Shown here: positions 1 to 6,863 of the stretch, one piece after another
How the letters are laid out: each line of letters opens with the position of its first letter
How positions within the stretch are numbered: the first letter of the stretch is position 1
NCBI GenBank assembly: GCA_027295245.1
Contig: JAPULF010000145.1
Span: forward strand, 1-11,770
Length of the DNA stretch: 11,770 nucleotides
Reading direction: 5' to 3'
Source of the DNA: Planctomycetota bacterium
GTDB lineage: Bacteria > Planctomycetota > Phycisphaerae > UBA1845 > UTPLA1
Program-made: the position numbers and the translations under genes
Notes under the pieces: model-generated
Told to the model about the DNA's origin: nothing
Seen by the model: the letters and a program-made list of their open reading frames with translations, nothing else
The model's database searches: none

Positions 1-124
1 CGACCAAGTATGGCACAGATAACAAGATTGCAACGACAATACAACCAAGATGGAATGGCCACTGTCGCGGCGAGACGGGCTTGCGAGGTTCGGGCTCGGT
101 CGCCTCGACGCCGTTGTCGATCAT
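1..124 (-). CDS. Partial membrane protein (N-terminus only), unrecognised
   Basis: Reading the complement from an ATG at 124-122 gives 41 codons open to the window edge. The peptide starts MIDNGVEATEPEPRKPVSPR, a soluble acidic then basic and proline-rich head. A hydrophobic run follows at residues about 24-41 (FHLGCIVVAILLSVPYLV), which looks like a first transmembrane helix or uncleaved signal anchor. A GAGG-type ribosome binding site sits about 5 bases upstream of the ATG, which supports this start over an in-frame TTG 12 codons earlier. The gene is divergent from the dehydrogenase at 280 and shares a 155 bp intergenic region with it. The overlapping plus-strand reading is rich in Arg, Ser and Cys and looks like a shadow. 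The family cannot be identified from 41 residues. A chance ORF is possible but less likely, given the SD, the start and the clean membrane segment. Confidence 0.6.
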   Translation of the reverse strand, partial: MIDNGVEATEPEPRKPVSPRQWPFHLGCIVVAILLSVPYLV

Positions 125-136
125 TTCGCCCTCGCT

Positions 137-212
137 CTTGGGAGCTGTCCCAGAACCCAAGTGTGAAGCCTGTGTCCCGTCGGTGCCACCCCGGGCGAGA
201 CGCCGGTGCCAC
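137..212. repeat. Hairpins and 9-bp direct repeat in a divergent intergenic region
   Basis: The 155 bp between the two divergent starts hold repeated structure. CGGTGCCAC occurs at 181-189 and again at 204-212, a period of 23. Between and across the copies a hairpin can form: CACC (187-190) with GGTG (205-208) and GGCG (194-197) with CGCC (201-204), with an AGA loop and a three-base bulge. Just to the left, CTTGGG (137-142) pairs with CCCAAG (156-161); alternatively TGGGA (139-143) pairs with TCCCA (148-152). I see no second copy in this window. It may be a member of a dispersed extragenic palindrome family or a regulatory region for either divergent gene. No convincing sigma70 promoter was found here for either direction. 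Confidence 0.4.
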
Positions 213-279
213 AAGCATTGCAATAGTTTCCAATTGCCGAAGACTTGCCCAAGCGTGCCTCGGCGTACATCATATCATC

Positions 280-1392
280 ATGTCAACATCCCACACTGCC
301 AAGGCCGCCGTGATGGACTCGTTTCAAGGGCCCATCACGGTGAAAGAGTATCCGCTGCCCGACGAACTCTCGCCCGGCGACGTGCTGGTCGAGATTACCA
401 TGGCGGGCATCTGCGGGACCGACGTTCACCTGCACCAGGGGCAGCTCGACGTGCCGCTGCCGCTGATCATGGGGCACGAGACCGTCGGCGTTATTGCCGA
501 CACCGGCGGCGAAGTGGACGACTGGCTGGGTGATCCGCTGGCGGTCGGCGATCGGGTGTCGTGGACGGTGGGCATGCCGTGCCTGACTTGTAGATACTGC
601 CGCCTGCATCGCCTGCCGAGCCGGTGCTCCAATCGCAAGGCCTACGGCGTCAATACACCGTGCGACAAACCGCCGCACCTGTTGGGCGGATACGCACAGT
701 TCCATCACCTTCGGGCCGGGACCGCCATCTTCAAACTGGCCGAGGACCTGGCGACTGAATCGCTCATCGGGGCGGGCTGCGCGATTGTCACGTGCATTCA
801 CGGATACGAGCGGATGCCGCTTCGTTGGGCCGAGTCGGTGGTGATCCAGGGCGCCGGACCCGTCGGGCTGGCCGCCCTGGCCTTGGCGTCCGACGCCGGT
901 GGCCGGCCGATTATCGTGATCGGCGGACCGGCCGAGCGCTTGGAGCGCTGCAAGCGTTTCGGGGCCGATGTCGTGATCGATATCGACGTGGTCAAGAACC
1001 CGGCCAAGCGCCGCGGCATCGTGCTGGAGCACACCGGCGGACTCGGGGCCGACGTGGTCGTCGAGTGCGTCGGACATCCGTCCGCGGTCGCGGAGGGTTG
1101 GGATCTGGCCCGTGACGGGGGGCGGTACATGGTGCTCGGGCAGTATTGCGACGCCGGGCCGACGCCGCTCAATCCCCACCTGATCACGCGGAAGGAGTTG
1201 GAGGTTCACGGTTCATACGGGTCAGAGCCGCATCATTGGGCTCGGGCGCTTGAGTTTCTGCGCGATCGAAAGGACCGCTTTCCGTTTCACGAATTGATCA
1301 CGCACCGTTTCCGTCTCGATCAGGTGAACGAGGCGCTTGAAAAAGTCGCCAAGTGGGAAACGGGCAAGGCGGTGATTTGTCCGAACGAATGA
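280..1392 (+). CDS. Zinc-dependent medium-chain alcohol dehydrogenase family protein
   Basis: A 370-residue cytoplasmic NAD(P)-dependent dehydrogenase of the zinc MDR superfamily. The N-terminal GroES-like domain holds the catalytic zinc ligands C45 (GICGTDVH) and the H66-E67 pair (MGHE). A structural-zinc lobe follows with C101, C104, C107 and C116; the last interval has eight residues instead of the usual seven. The Rossmann nucleotide-binding loop is GAGPVG at 191-196, and the cofactor domain continues to the end. The reading frame is open back to position 10, but residues before M(280) are Arg/Ser/Cys-rich and run across an intergenic repeat and a divergent gene. The MDR fold itself begins with TAKAAV just after 280. 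No good SD precedes 280; ATG 313 would cut the first strand of the fold. The PLAVGDRV and CxxCxxC arrangement resembles the branch often annotated as phosphonate-catabolism-associated alcohol dehydrogenase, but no phosphonate gene is present and the substrate is unknown. It ends 13 bp from the convergent DUF72 gene. Confidence 0.88.
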   Translation: MSTSHTAKAAVMDSFQGPITVKEYPLPDELSPGDVLVEITMAGICGTDVHLHQGQLDVPLPLIMGHETVGVIADTGGEVDDWLGDPLAVGDRVSWTVGMPCLTCRYCRLHRLPSRCSNRKAYGVNTPCDKPPHLLGGYAQFHHLRAGTAIFKLAEDLATESLIGAGCAIVTCIHGYERMPLRWAESVVIQGAGPVGLAALALASDAGGRPIIVIGGPAERLERCKRFGADVVIDIDVVKNPAKRRGIVLEHTGGLGADVVVECVGHPSAVAEGWDLARDGGRYMVLGQYCDAGPTPLNPHLITRKELEVHGSYGSEPHHWARALEFLRDRKDRFPFHELITHRFRLDQVNEALEKVAKWETGKAVICPNE

Positions 1393-1405
1393 AGGGGGCC
1401 CGTCC

Positions 1406-2413
1406 TTATTCGGTCGAGTCTCCAACGACCGATTCGATGGTCTCGATCGCGTTTCCTTCCAGCCGATTGTTTACGAACACGTAGACCTTCTGACCCTGTG
1501 GCAGGAAGATTTCCAGCAGGCGGCGCATGGCGTCCCGGCCCTCGGCGTAGGTATCCTTGACTTGCTCGTACGGCGAAAACGCCGAGACGGCCTGCTTGTA
1601 GCTTCGGCCGGGGCGAAGCAGGAATCGAGCGGCGACGTGATCCGCGGTTGCGATGTCGGGCAATTCGAGTTGCTCGCCGATCGACGGCATGCGGGTCCAA
1701 CTGTTGAGGCAGTGGGCGACGCGGTGGGCCCGTAGGGCGTCGAGGTACTTGCTTGGCCGGTCGAGAAAGGCGCGGTTGCGAACTTCGACCGCGAATTCGA
1801 AGCGATCGGTCGGAAGCCGGTCCAGGAATTGTCCCAACCGTTCGGCAAATCGATCGGCGTCCGTCAGCGGCCCCTCATGAAATGTGCCGAACTGAAAGAT
1901 CAGAACGCCCAACCGGTCGCGATAGGGCTCGAGCGGCGCCAGCAATCGGTCGGCCACAAGCGCGGCATCCAGGAAAGATCGGTTGTCGCTGCCGGCCCGC
2001 CGACCGTATCGCGGCAGGTCGGGAAAGTGCTCCACCGTGATGTCTTCCGGAACCTTCAGGCTGAAGCGGAAGCCGTCCGGCACCTGCTCGAACGTCCTGC
2101 GCCAGAAGGCCGGCGTCGGAAATTGGTAGAAGGCGAAGTCGCCGCACACCGTCGGAAAGACGCGCGTGTATTCGGCGAGGCAACTGTCGTTGAATCGTTT
2201 CTGTGAGAGTTTGCCGCGGGTCGCGTACCGGACCGGGTTGTAGATCTGGCCGAGCCAGCCGGGGTATTTCCAGCTTGACGTGCCGATGTATACGCCGCGT
2301 TCGGCAAGACTTCGCAAACGCTCCGCCAGTGTCCGGGCCCTGGGAAGCAGGTCCGTCGCAGACGAAGTGTCGTCGGGTTCGGCCCATCCGAACGCGAGTT
2401 GATCGTCTGACAT
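1406..2413 (-). CDS. DUF72 (YecE-like) family protein
   Basis: A 335-residue soluble protein of the DUF72 family (YecE type, TIM-barrel-like fold, biochemical function unknown). Family landmarks in order: GTSSWKYPGW at 44-53, FYQFPTPAFW at 95-104, FRFSLKVPEDIT at 115-126, GVLIFQFG at 169-176, FAVEVRN at 207-213, and the C-terminal VYVFVNNRLEGNA at 310-322. The family more usually shows an Asn-Asn-His type end to the last motif; here it is NNR. Residues 1-38 are an extra helical, charged leader before the first barrel strand. The ATG at 2413 has a GGAG SD eight bases upstream. The gene starts 28 bp after the stop of the large amidohydrolase gene on the same strand, so the two are probably co-transcribed, which may be coincidental to function. 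It converges with the dehydrogenase gene with only 13 bp between stops, leaving no room for a separate terminator. Confidence 0.9.
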   Translation of the reverse strand: MSDDQLAFGWAEPDDTSSATDLLPRARTLAERLRSLAERGVYIGTSSWKYPGWLGQIYNPVRYATRGKLSQKRFNDSCLAEYTRVFPTVCGDFAFYQFPTPAFWRRTFEQVPDGFRFSLKVPEDITVEHFPDLPRYGRRAGSDNRSFLDAALVADRLLAPLEPYRDRLGVLIFQFGTFHEGPLTDADRFAERLGQFLDRLPTDRFEFAVEVRNRAFLDRPSKYLDALRAHRVAHCLNSWTRMPSIGEQLELPDIATADHVAARFLLRPGRSYKQAVSAFSPYEQVKDTYAEGRDAMRRLLEIFLPQGQKVYVFVNNRLEGNAIETIESVVGDSTE

Positions 2414-2441
2414 AACCGACGCTCCGAACTAATCGCCGTCG

Positions 2442-5400
2442 TTAACCCGCCAGATGCATCGGCGGCGGACCGCGGAGATCCGGCGGCGGGCCGAGGTCGG
2501 GCGCGGGCCGGTCCCTGAACTTGCGGTCCCAACGCGTGTGGCGGCTCTCCAACATGACGGGCCTGCCGTCGATGAATTCGTACAGGACACGCGTCGAGGC
2601 CCGGCACGGATGACCGTCCGTCACGATCAAGTCGGCCCGTTTGCCGTCCTCGAGCGAGCCGAGTTCGTCGTCGACGCCGAGTACCCGAGCGGCTCCCAGC
2701 GTGATTGCGTACACGGCGCGGTCGGGATCGAGACCGTGGGCCACGGCCATGCCGGCCTCGATGCCGAGTTGACGGGCATTGGACGCGGAATTGCGGGCGA
2801 TGCAGAACGTGACGCCGGCCTCGTCGAGAACGGCTGCGTTCTTGTAGCCGCTGTCAAACGTGCCGAACGGGCGCTCGGGATAGGTCGTCGAGCCGTGAAC
2901 GATGACGGGAATGCCCTCGGCGGCAAGGCGGTCGGCAAGTTTCCAGGCGTCGCGTCCGCCGTTGATGATCGGGTTGACTGCCACGCGCTCGGCGAATGCC
3001 AGCACCTCCAGTATCTGCTTGTAAGACTGCGCCGAAAACAGGATCGGTCGCCGGCCTTGCATGTACGGAATCATGGCCTCCCATCGGCTGTCGTACGGCG
3101 GACGCCGCTCATCGTCGATGTCGTCCGCTTCGCGAAGCTCGGCATAACGACGGGCCCGTTCGAAGTAGCGTTCTATCTTCGCGATGTCGCATACATGTTC
3201 GTCGATCTGCTTGGACCGTTCGTCTTTGGGCAGATTCGTTCCGAGCGATGGGAGCCGTACGGCGAGCCATCGATCCGAACCGGCCGCCATCTCGGGGGCG
3301 GTCCAGCCGTCCAGCTTGATCAGTTCCGCCTGCCCGGCAACGACACCGCCGCCGGGAATGATCAGCGCCCTGGTCGTACCGCCGATGCGGGCCACGTTGA
3401 TTAGTTCCGAATGCGGATTGATGGCGCGATGCACCAGCAGATCGGGCTGGAACCGCCCGATCTCCGACGAATCGACGCTTTCGGTCACGCGTCCGATTTC
3501 GACAAGCCCCAGCGTAGACGCCGCGTCGATGAGCCCCGGATACACATGGAGGCCGTCGATTTGTATCACCGACTCGGCGTCCTGTGCGTCCGTGCCGGGC
3601 GGCTCCACGGAGACGCGGCCGTCTCGAATCCAGACGACGGCGCCTTCGACCGGCGGTTCACCGGGGACGGCGTGGACGATTCCACCTATCAAGGCGTATT
3701 CGTTTGCGCTAAGCGGAGGGGCGGGCGTTTCGCGCCGCGAGCCCTCAAAGGACATGATCTGCCGCTTCGGCGACGGCGGCTCGACGGGGTCGAATTCCGG
3801 GTGAACGAAACGGACCTCGCCGTCTACCAATGTCATGACGCACTTGCTGAACGTGTCGAGCGGGTGTCCGTCGAAGATCGCCAGGTCGGCGTCCTTGCCG
3901 ATCGCGATCGAACCGACGTGGTTGTCGATGCCGAGTTGTATGGCGGCGTTGAGCGTGACCAGCCGCAGGGCGTCCGTTTCATCCAGGCCGCCGTAGGCAA
4001 TGCTCTTGGCTGCCTCCAGATTCAGATGGCGAACGACTTCGCCGGAGTCGGAGTTGACGGTGGATACGATGCCGCCTTGCACCATCCTGGCGGCGTTGTG
4101 CGGGATGGCGTCGTAGGCTTCCAGTTTGTACGCCCACCAATCCGAGAATGTCGACGCGCTGCACCCGTGCCGGTGGATCTCCGGAACCAGGCGGTAGCCT
4201 TCCAGGATGTGTTGCAAAACGCCGATGCGAAATCCGTGTGACTCGGCGGTGTGCAGCAGTTGAAGGATTTCGTCTGCGCGATAGCAGTGGCAGTGAATCC
4301 AGATATCGCCCGACAGAACCGCGCCCAAGGCTTCGAGTCGCAGGTCGCGGCGTATCGGTCGCGGGTCCTCGCCGCGCCGCGCGGCCTCGCGAAACTGTTT
4401 CCAGTCGTCGTTGTATTTCGAGGCGGCATCCAAGGAGCGGCGGAGCACGGCCTGCACACCCATTCGGCTGTTGGGGAACCGGGTGCCTCGATTGCGGGCG
4501 GCGTGCTTCTGAGAGACGTTTTCGCCCAGGGCCCATTTCATGGTTTGCGGGGCGTCCCGCCAGATCAACTCTGAGGCCGGTTGACCATACCGGAGCTTGA
4601 GCACTACGTTTTGTCCGCCGATGGTGTTGGCGGAACCATGCATGGTGTGGATCGTGGTGACGCCGCCGGCCAGGGCTCGAAACATCGCGGTGTCTCGGTG
4701 GTTGACCACGTCGGCGACGCGCACTTCCGGCGTGACCGACAAGGTGAATTCGTTGAGGCCGCCGCTGGTCGCCATGTGCGAGTGGGCATCGATCAAGCCC
4801 GGGCAGACGACATAGCCGGTCAGGTCGATTTCCATGATGCCCTCGGGCGCGGGCACATTCGCGCCCGTGGCGGCGATTTTGCCGTTCTCCACGAGCAGGT
4901 CGGCCCCTTCAAGCCGGCCCCGGCCGACGGTCAGAATGGTCGCGTTTCGCAGCACGACGGTCCCGCCGGTCTGAAACGTCATGCGGCGGTCGGATTCCAG
5001 TTCCACCGGCCAGTCCGGGTAGCCCTCGGTCTCGTCCGCCGGCGCGGAAGTCGTTGTCGTTGACGGTTGCGTCGTGGATGCATCGGCGGACTCGTCGTCG
5101 TCGACATCATCGTCATCGTCATCGTCATCGGAGTCGTCGTCCTCGGACCCCTCCTTCTTCGATTCCTTCTTTCCTTCCAATCCGTATTCGTGCCGGTGGC
5201 CATCGATAAACACCCAGCGCACCTTGGATTTCTCGTCGGCCAACGGGCCGGACAGCACGGTGAGGTTGGCGAGCTTGCCGGGCTCTATCTCTCCGAGCAC
5301 GTTCGACATTCCCAGTAGGTCGGCGGCGTGTTTGGTCAGGGCCGCGACGGCGGCGTCTTCCGGCAGGCCGCGCTCGATCGCCTTTCGGAGATTCTTGAAC

Positions 5401-6683
5401 AATTCGTTCGGTGTTTCGTGCTCCCCCGATGCGAGTGCAAAGGAGATGCCCGCCTCGTGAAGACGCAAGCAGTTGTCGACTTTCTCCTCCCAGAGACGAC
5501 GGCGCTCATCGACGGCCCGCTTGGGTTCGAACGGACGACCCTGCCATTTCTTACCGAAGAGCCGTTTGATACTTGTTTCGTGGGGCTGCGTGGTGGGTTC
5601 CACGATCGGCTTGACCTTGCGCGGTTCATCCCCGAATGCCAGGCTGACGATCAACGGAACCGATTCGGCCTTCAGCCTGTCTGCGACGCGCCATGCCTCG
5701 CGACCGCCGCTGATGATCGGGCGCAGCTCGAATTCCTTTGCCATATTCAGTGCGCGATGAATCTCGTTTTCCGTGTTTGCGTGAAAAATGACCGGAATCT
5801 CCCGAGCCAGGATGCGGGAGACCGTCTCCAGGTCGCGATCGAATGGAATACGCCGCGTGTCGTTTGGATGACGGGTGGCCCATCCGTGCAGCGACTCGTG
5901 CCATCGGGCATCCAGGAGAACTTGGCGAAACAACGCCATCGCACCCATGGTCGTGCCGGGGTATCGCCCCCGAACGTTTCGTTCGCCAGGCGGCCGGCCC
6001 GGTCGAACGATCGCCGCGTGTTGAGCGAAGTCCGTTGCAAGAATCTGCCGCCGTATCGGCCGGTCGCCGAGCTGAACGACAGCGCTGTGTCCGGCCAGAA
6101 TGGCCTTGGGGGGCGCGAGTAGGGCCGTTGCAAAACCGGCCTTGCGGAGGCTCTCGAGTTTTTTCGATGCCGGATCGATCAGGTTTTCGGCTTTCCAATG
6201 TGGATGGACCGATCGCCGATACGCCTGGACCGTTGCCGATTGCGGACCGTCGCGCACGTCCGGCGACTCGTCTTCGAACAGGCGGCGCCGCGCGTTGCCC
6301 GGCTCTTCCGCGTTCACGCCCGCGTGCGAATGGGCGTCGATGAATCCCGGATACGCCACCAAGCCGGTGCCGTCCATTCGGTCGGTTCCGGTGGGAAGGG
6401 CGATTCCCTCTCCGACGGCCGAAATGCGGCCCTTGTCGATCAGAATCGTTGCGTCTTCGATCGTGTCGCCGGCCCGCCGCACGACTCGGATATGCTCCAG
6501 CGCGATTGGGGCGTCAAAACGGGCCCCGGGCTCACCCCCCGCCGCCGGTCGGACTCCCGTGCTCAAGATTACAGTTATCCACGCAAGACTGAATATAAAG
6601 CGGTGGCCGTCTCCGCCGGCGTATTCAACGTTTGTATCGCTTGGCAAGTAGCACTTCACCTTTCTGTTCGCTCTTGTATTCAC
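2442..6683 (-). CDS. Exported triple-unit amidohydrolase fusion
   Basis: A 1413-residue protein made of three amidohydrolase-superfamily units. The N-terminus has a hydrophobic segment at about 29-43 followed by RPAAGG, a probable Sec signal, so the protein likely acts outside the cytoplasm. Unit 1 (about 57-500) has FIDAHSH with H118 and H120 and a further H301, but lacks the second barrel His, and SGEH stands where the usual Asp ligand is expected. Unit 2 (about 574-965) has a full ligand set: H634, H636, H797, H825 and D879. Unit 3 (about 993-1378) has AST (1055-1057) in place of HxH, S1217 in place of the barrel His and no terminal Asp, so it is probably non-catalytic. Units 1 and 3 are paralogous: GGREAWRVADRLKAE (326-340) and GGRDAWKLADRLAAE (1242-1256) share 11 of 15 residues. 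An Asp-rich linker at 503-535 joins units 1 and 2, and the tail is proline-rich. The start is GTG at 6683; a second GTG at 6659 is an alternative. The substrate is unknown; the fold relates to imidazolonepropionase-like hydrolases. Confidence 0.88.
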   Translation of the reverse strand: MNTRANRKVKCYLPSDTNVEYAGGDGHRFIFSLAWITVILSTGVRPAAGGEPGARFDAPIALEHIRVVRRAGDTIEDATILIDKGRISAVGEGIALPTGTDRMDGTGLVAYPGFIDAHSHAGVNAEEPGNARRRLFEDESPDVRDGPQSATVQAYRRSVHPHWKAENLIDPASKKLESLRKAGFATALLAPPKAILAGHSAVVQLGDRPIRRQILATDFAQHAAIVRPGRPPGERNVRGRYPGTTMGAMALFRQVLLDARWHESLHGWATRHPNDTRRIPFDRDLETVSRILAREIPVIFHANTENEIHRALNMAKEFELRPIISGGREAWRVADRLKAESVPLIVSLAFGDEPRKVKPIVEPTTQPHETSIKRLFGKKWQGRPFEPKRAVDERRRLWEEKVDNCLRLHEAGISFALASGEHETPNELFKNLRKAIERGLPEDAAVAALTKHAADLLGMSNVLGEIEPGKLANLTVLSGPLADEKSKVRWVFIDGHRHEYGLEGKKESKKEGSEDDDSDDDDDDDDVDDDESADASTTQPSTTTTSAPADETEGYPDWPVELESDRRMTFQTGGTVVLRNATILTVGRGRLEGADLLVENGKIAATGANVPAPEGIMEIDLTGYVVCPGLIDAHSHMATSGGLNEFTLSVTPEVRVADVVNHRDTAMFRALAGGVTTIHTMHGSANTIGGQNVVLKLRYGQPASELIWRDAPQTMKWALGENVSQKHAARNRGTRFPNSRMGVQAVLRRSLDAASKYNDDWKQFREAARRGEDPRPIRRDLRLEALGAVLSGDIWIHCHCYRADEILQLLHTAESHGFRIGVLQHILEGYRLVPEIHRHGCSASTFSDWWAYKLEAYDAIPHNAARMVQGGIVSTVNSDSGEVVRHLNLEAAKSIAYGGLDETDALRLVTLNAAIQLGIDNHVGSIAIGKDADLAIFDGHPLDTFSKCVMTLVDGEVRFVHPEFDPVEPPSPKRQIMSFEGSRRETPAPPLSANEYALIGGIVHAVPGEPPVEGAVVWIRDGRVSVEPPGTDAQDAESVIQIDGLHVYPGLIDAASTLGLVEIGRVTESVDSSEIGRFQPDLLVHRAINPHSELINVARIGGTTRALIIPGGGVVAGQAELIKLDGWTAPEMAAGSDRWLAVRLPSLGTNLPKDERSKQIDEHVCDIAKIERYFERARRYAELREADDIDDERRPPYDSRWEAMIPYMQGRRPILFSAQSYKQILEVLAFAERVAVNPIINGGRDAWKLADRLAAEGIPVIVHGSTTYPERPFGTFDSGYKNAAVLDEAGVTFCIARNSASNARQLGIEAGMAVAHGLDPDRAVYAITLGAARVLGVDDELGSLEDGKRADLIVTDGHPCRASTRVLYEFIDGRPVMLESRHTRWDRKFRDRPAPDLGPPPDLRGPPPMHLAG
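5094..5144 (-). repeat. Asp-codon simple repeat encoding the acidic linker
   Basis: Inside the amidohydrolase gene, GAC/GAT codons (CATCGT-type repeats on the plus strand) encode a run of mostly Asp at residues 514-530, flanked by Lys/Glu on one side and Ser/Thr-rich sequence (TTQPSTTTTS) on the other. It lies at the junction between unit 1 and unit 2. The reading frame is intact. Such tracts are flexible or cation-binding linkers in exported proteins; their length may vary between strains by slippage, which is inference. Confidence 0.8.
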
Positions 6684-6776
6684 CCGTCCCGACGGGCACC
6701 TACTTGGTCTTGGCGACCTCGCGCCGCTGACCGCAGCCGGTGGCGGGAACGGTCGTGTAAACGATTTGTGTCTCGG

Positions 6777-6805
6777 TTGACATGCCCAAGACAGAGCAGG
6801 ATAAT
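6777..6805 (+). promoter_or_regulatory. Near-consensus sigma70-type promoter
   Basis: TTGACA at 6777-6782 is followed after exactly 17 bases by GATAAT at 6800-6805, a perfect -35 box with a 5 of 6 match -10 box. Transcription would begin near 6812, giving an untranslated leader of about 50 bases ahead of the strong SD at 6849-6855 and the ATG at 6864. It lies in the 180 bp divergent region shared with the amidohydrolase gene. I found no comparable promoter on the minus strand here. Confidence 0.7.
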
Positions 6806-6848
6806 ATACTCTACTCGAAGTCGATTGAATTCCTGGGGTATCGTCTCC

Positions 6849-6855
6849 GGAGGAG
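6849..6855 (+). promoter_or_regulatory. Strong Shine-Dalgarno site fixing the start at 6864
   Basis: GGAGGAG, eight bases before the ATG at 6864. The same frame is open back to 6198, but that extension lies antisense inside the amidohydrolase gene and across the promoter, so this site decides the start. Confidence 0.85.
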
Positions 6856-6863
6856 TTCTACGC

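Noticed and set aside
10..279. N-terminal extension of the dehydrogenase frame back to position 10
   Set aside because: Composition is Arg/Ser/Cys-rich with no resemblance to the MDR fold. It crosses a repeat and an SD-supported divergent gene, and family homology begins right after the ATG at 280.
283..1209. Long minus-strand ORF opposite the dehydrogenase
   Set aside because: It is a complementary-frame shadow of a well-supported MDR gene, rich in His/Arg/Gly with no fold signature.
2454..3404. Long plus-strand ORFs inside 2442-6683 (for example 2454-3404, 3411-4241, 5328-6122)
   Set aside because: They are shadows opposite a gene with clear amidohydrolase motifs, caused by high GC; none shows a domain of its own.
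6198..6863. Upstream extension of the zinc-knuckle protein frame
   Set aside because: It lies antisense within the amidohydrolase gene and across the TTGACA/GATAAT promoter. The GGAGGAG site fixes the start at 6864.
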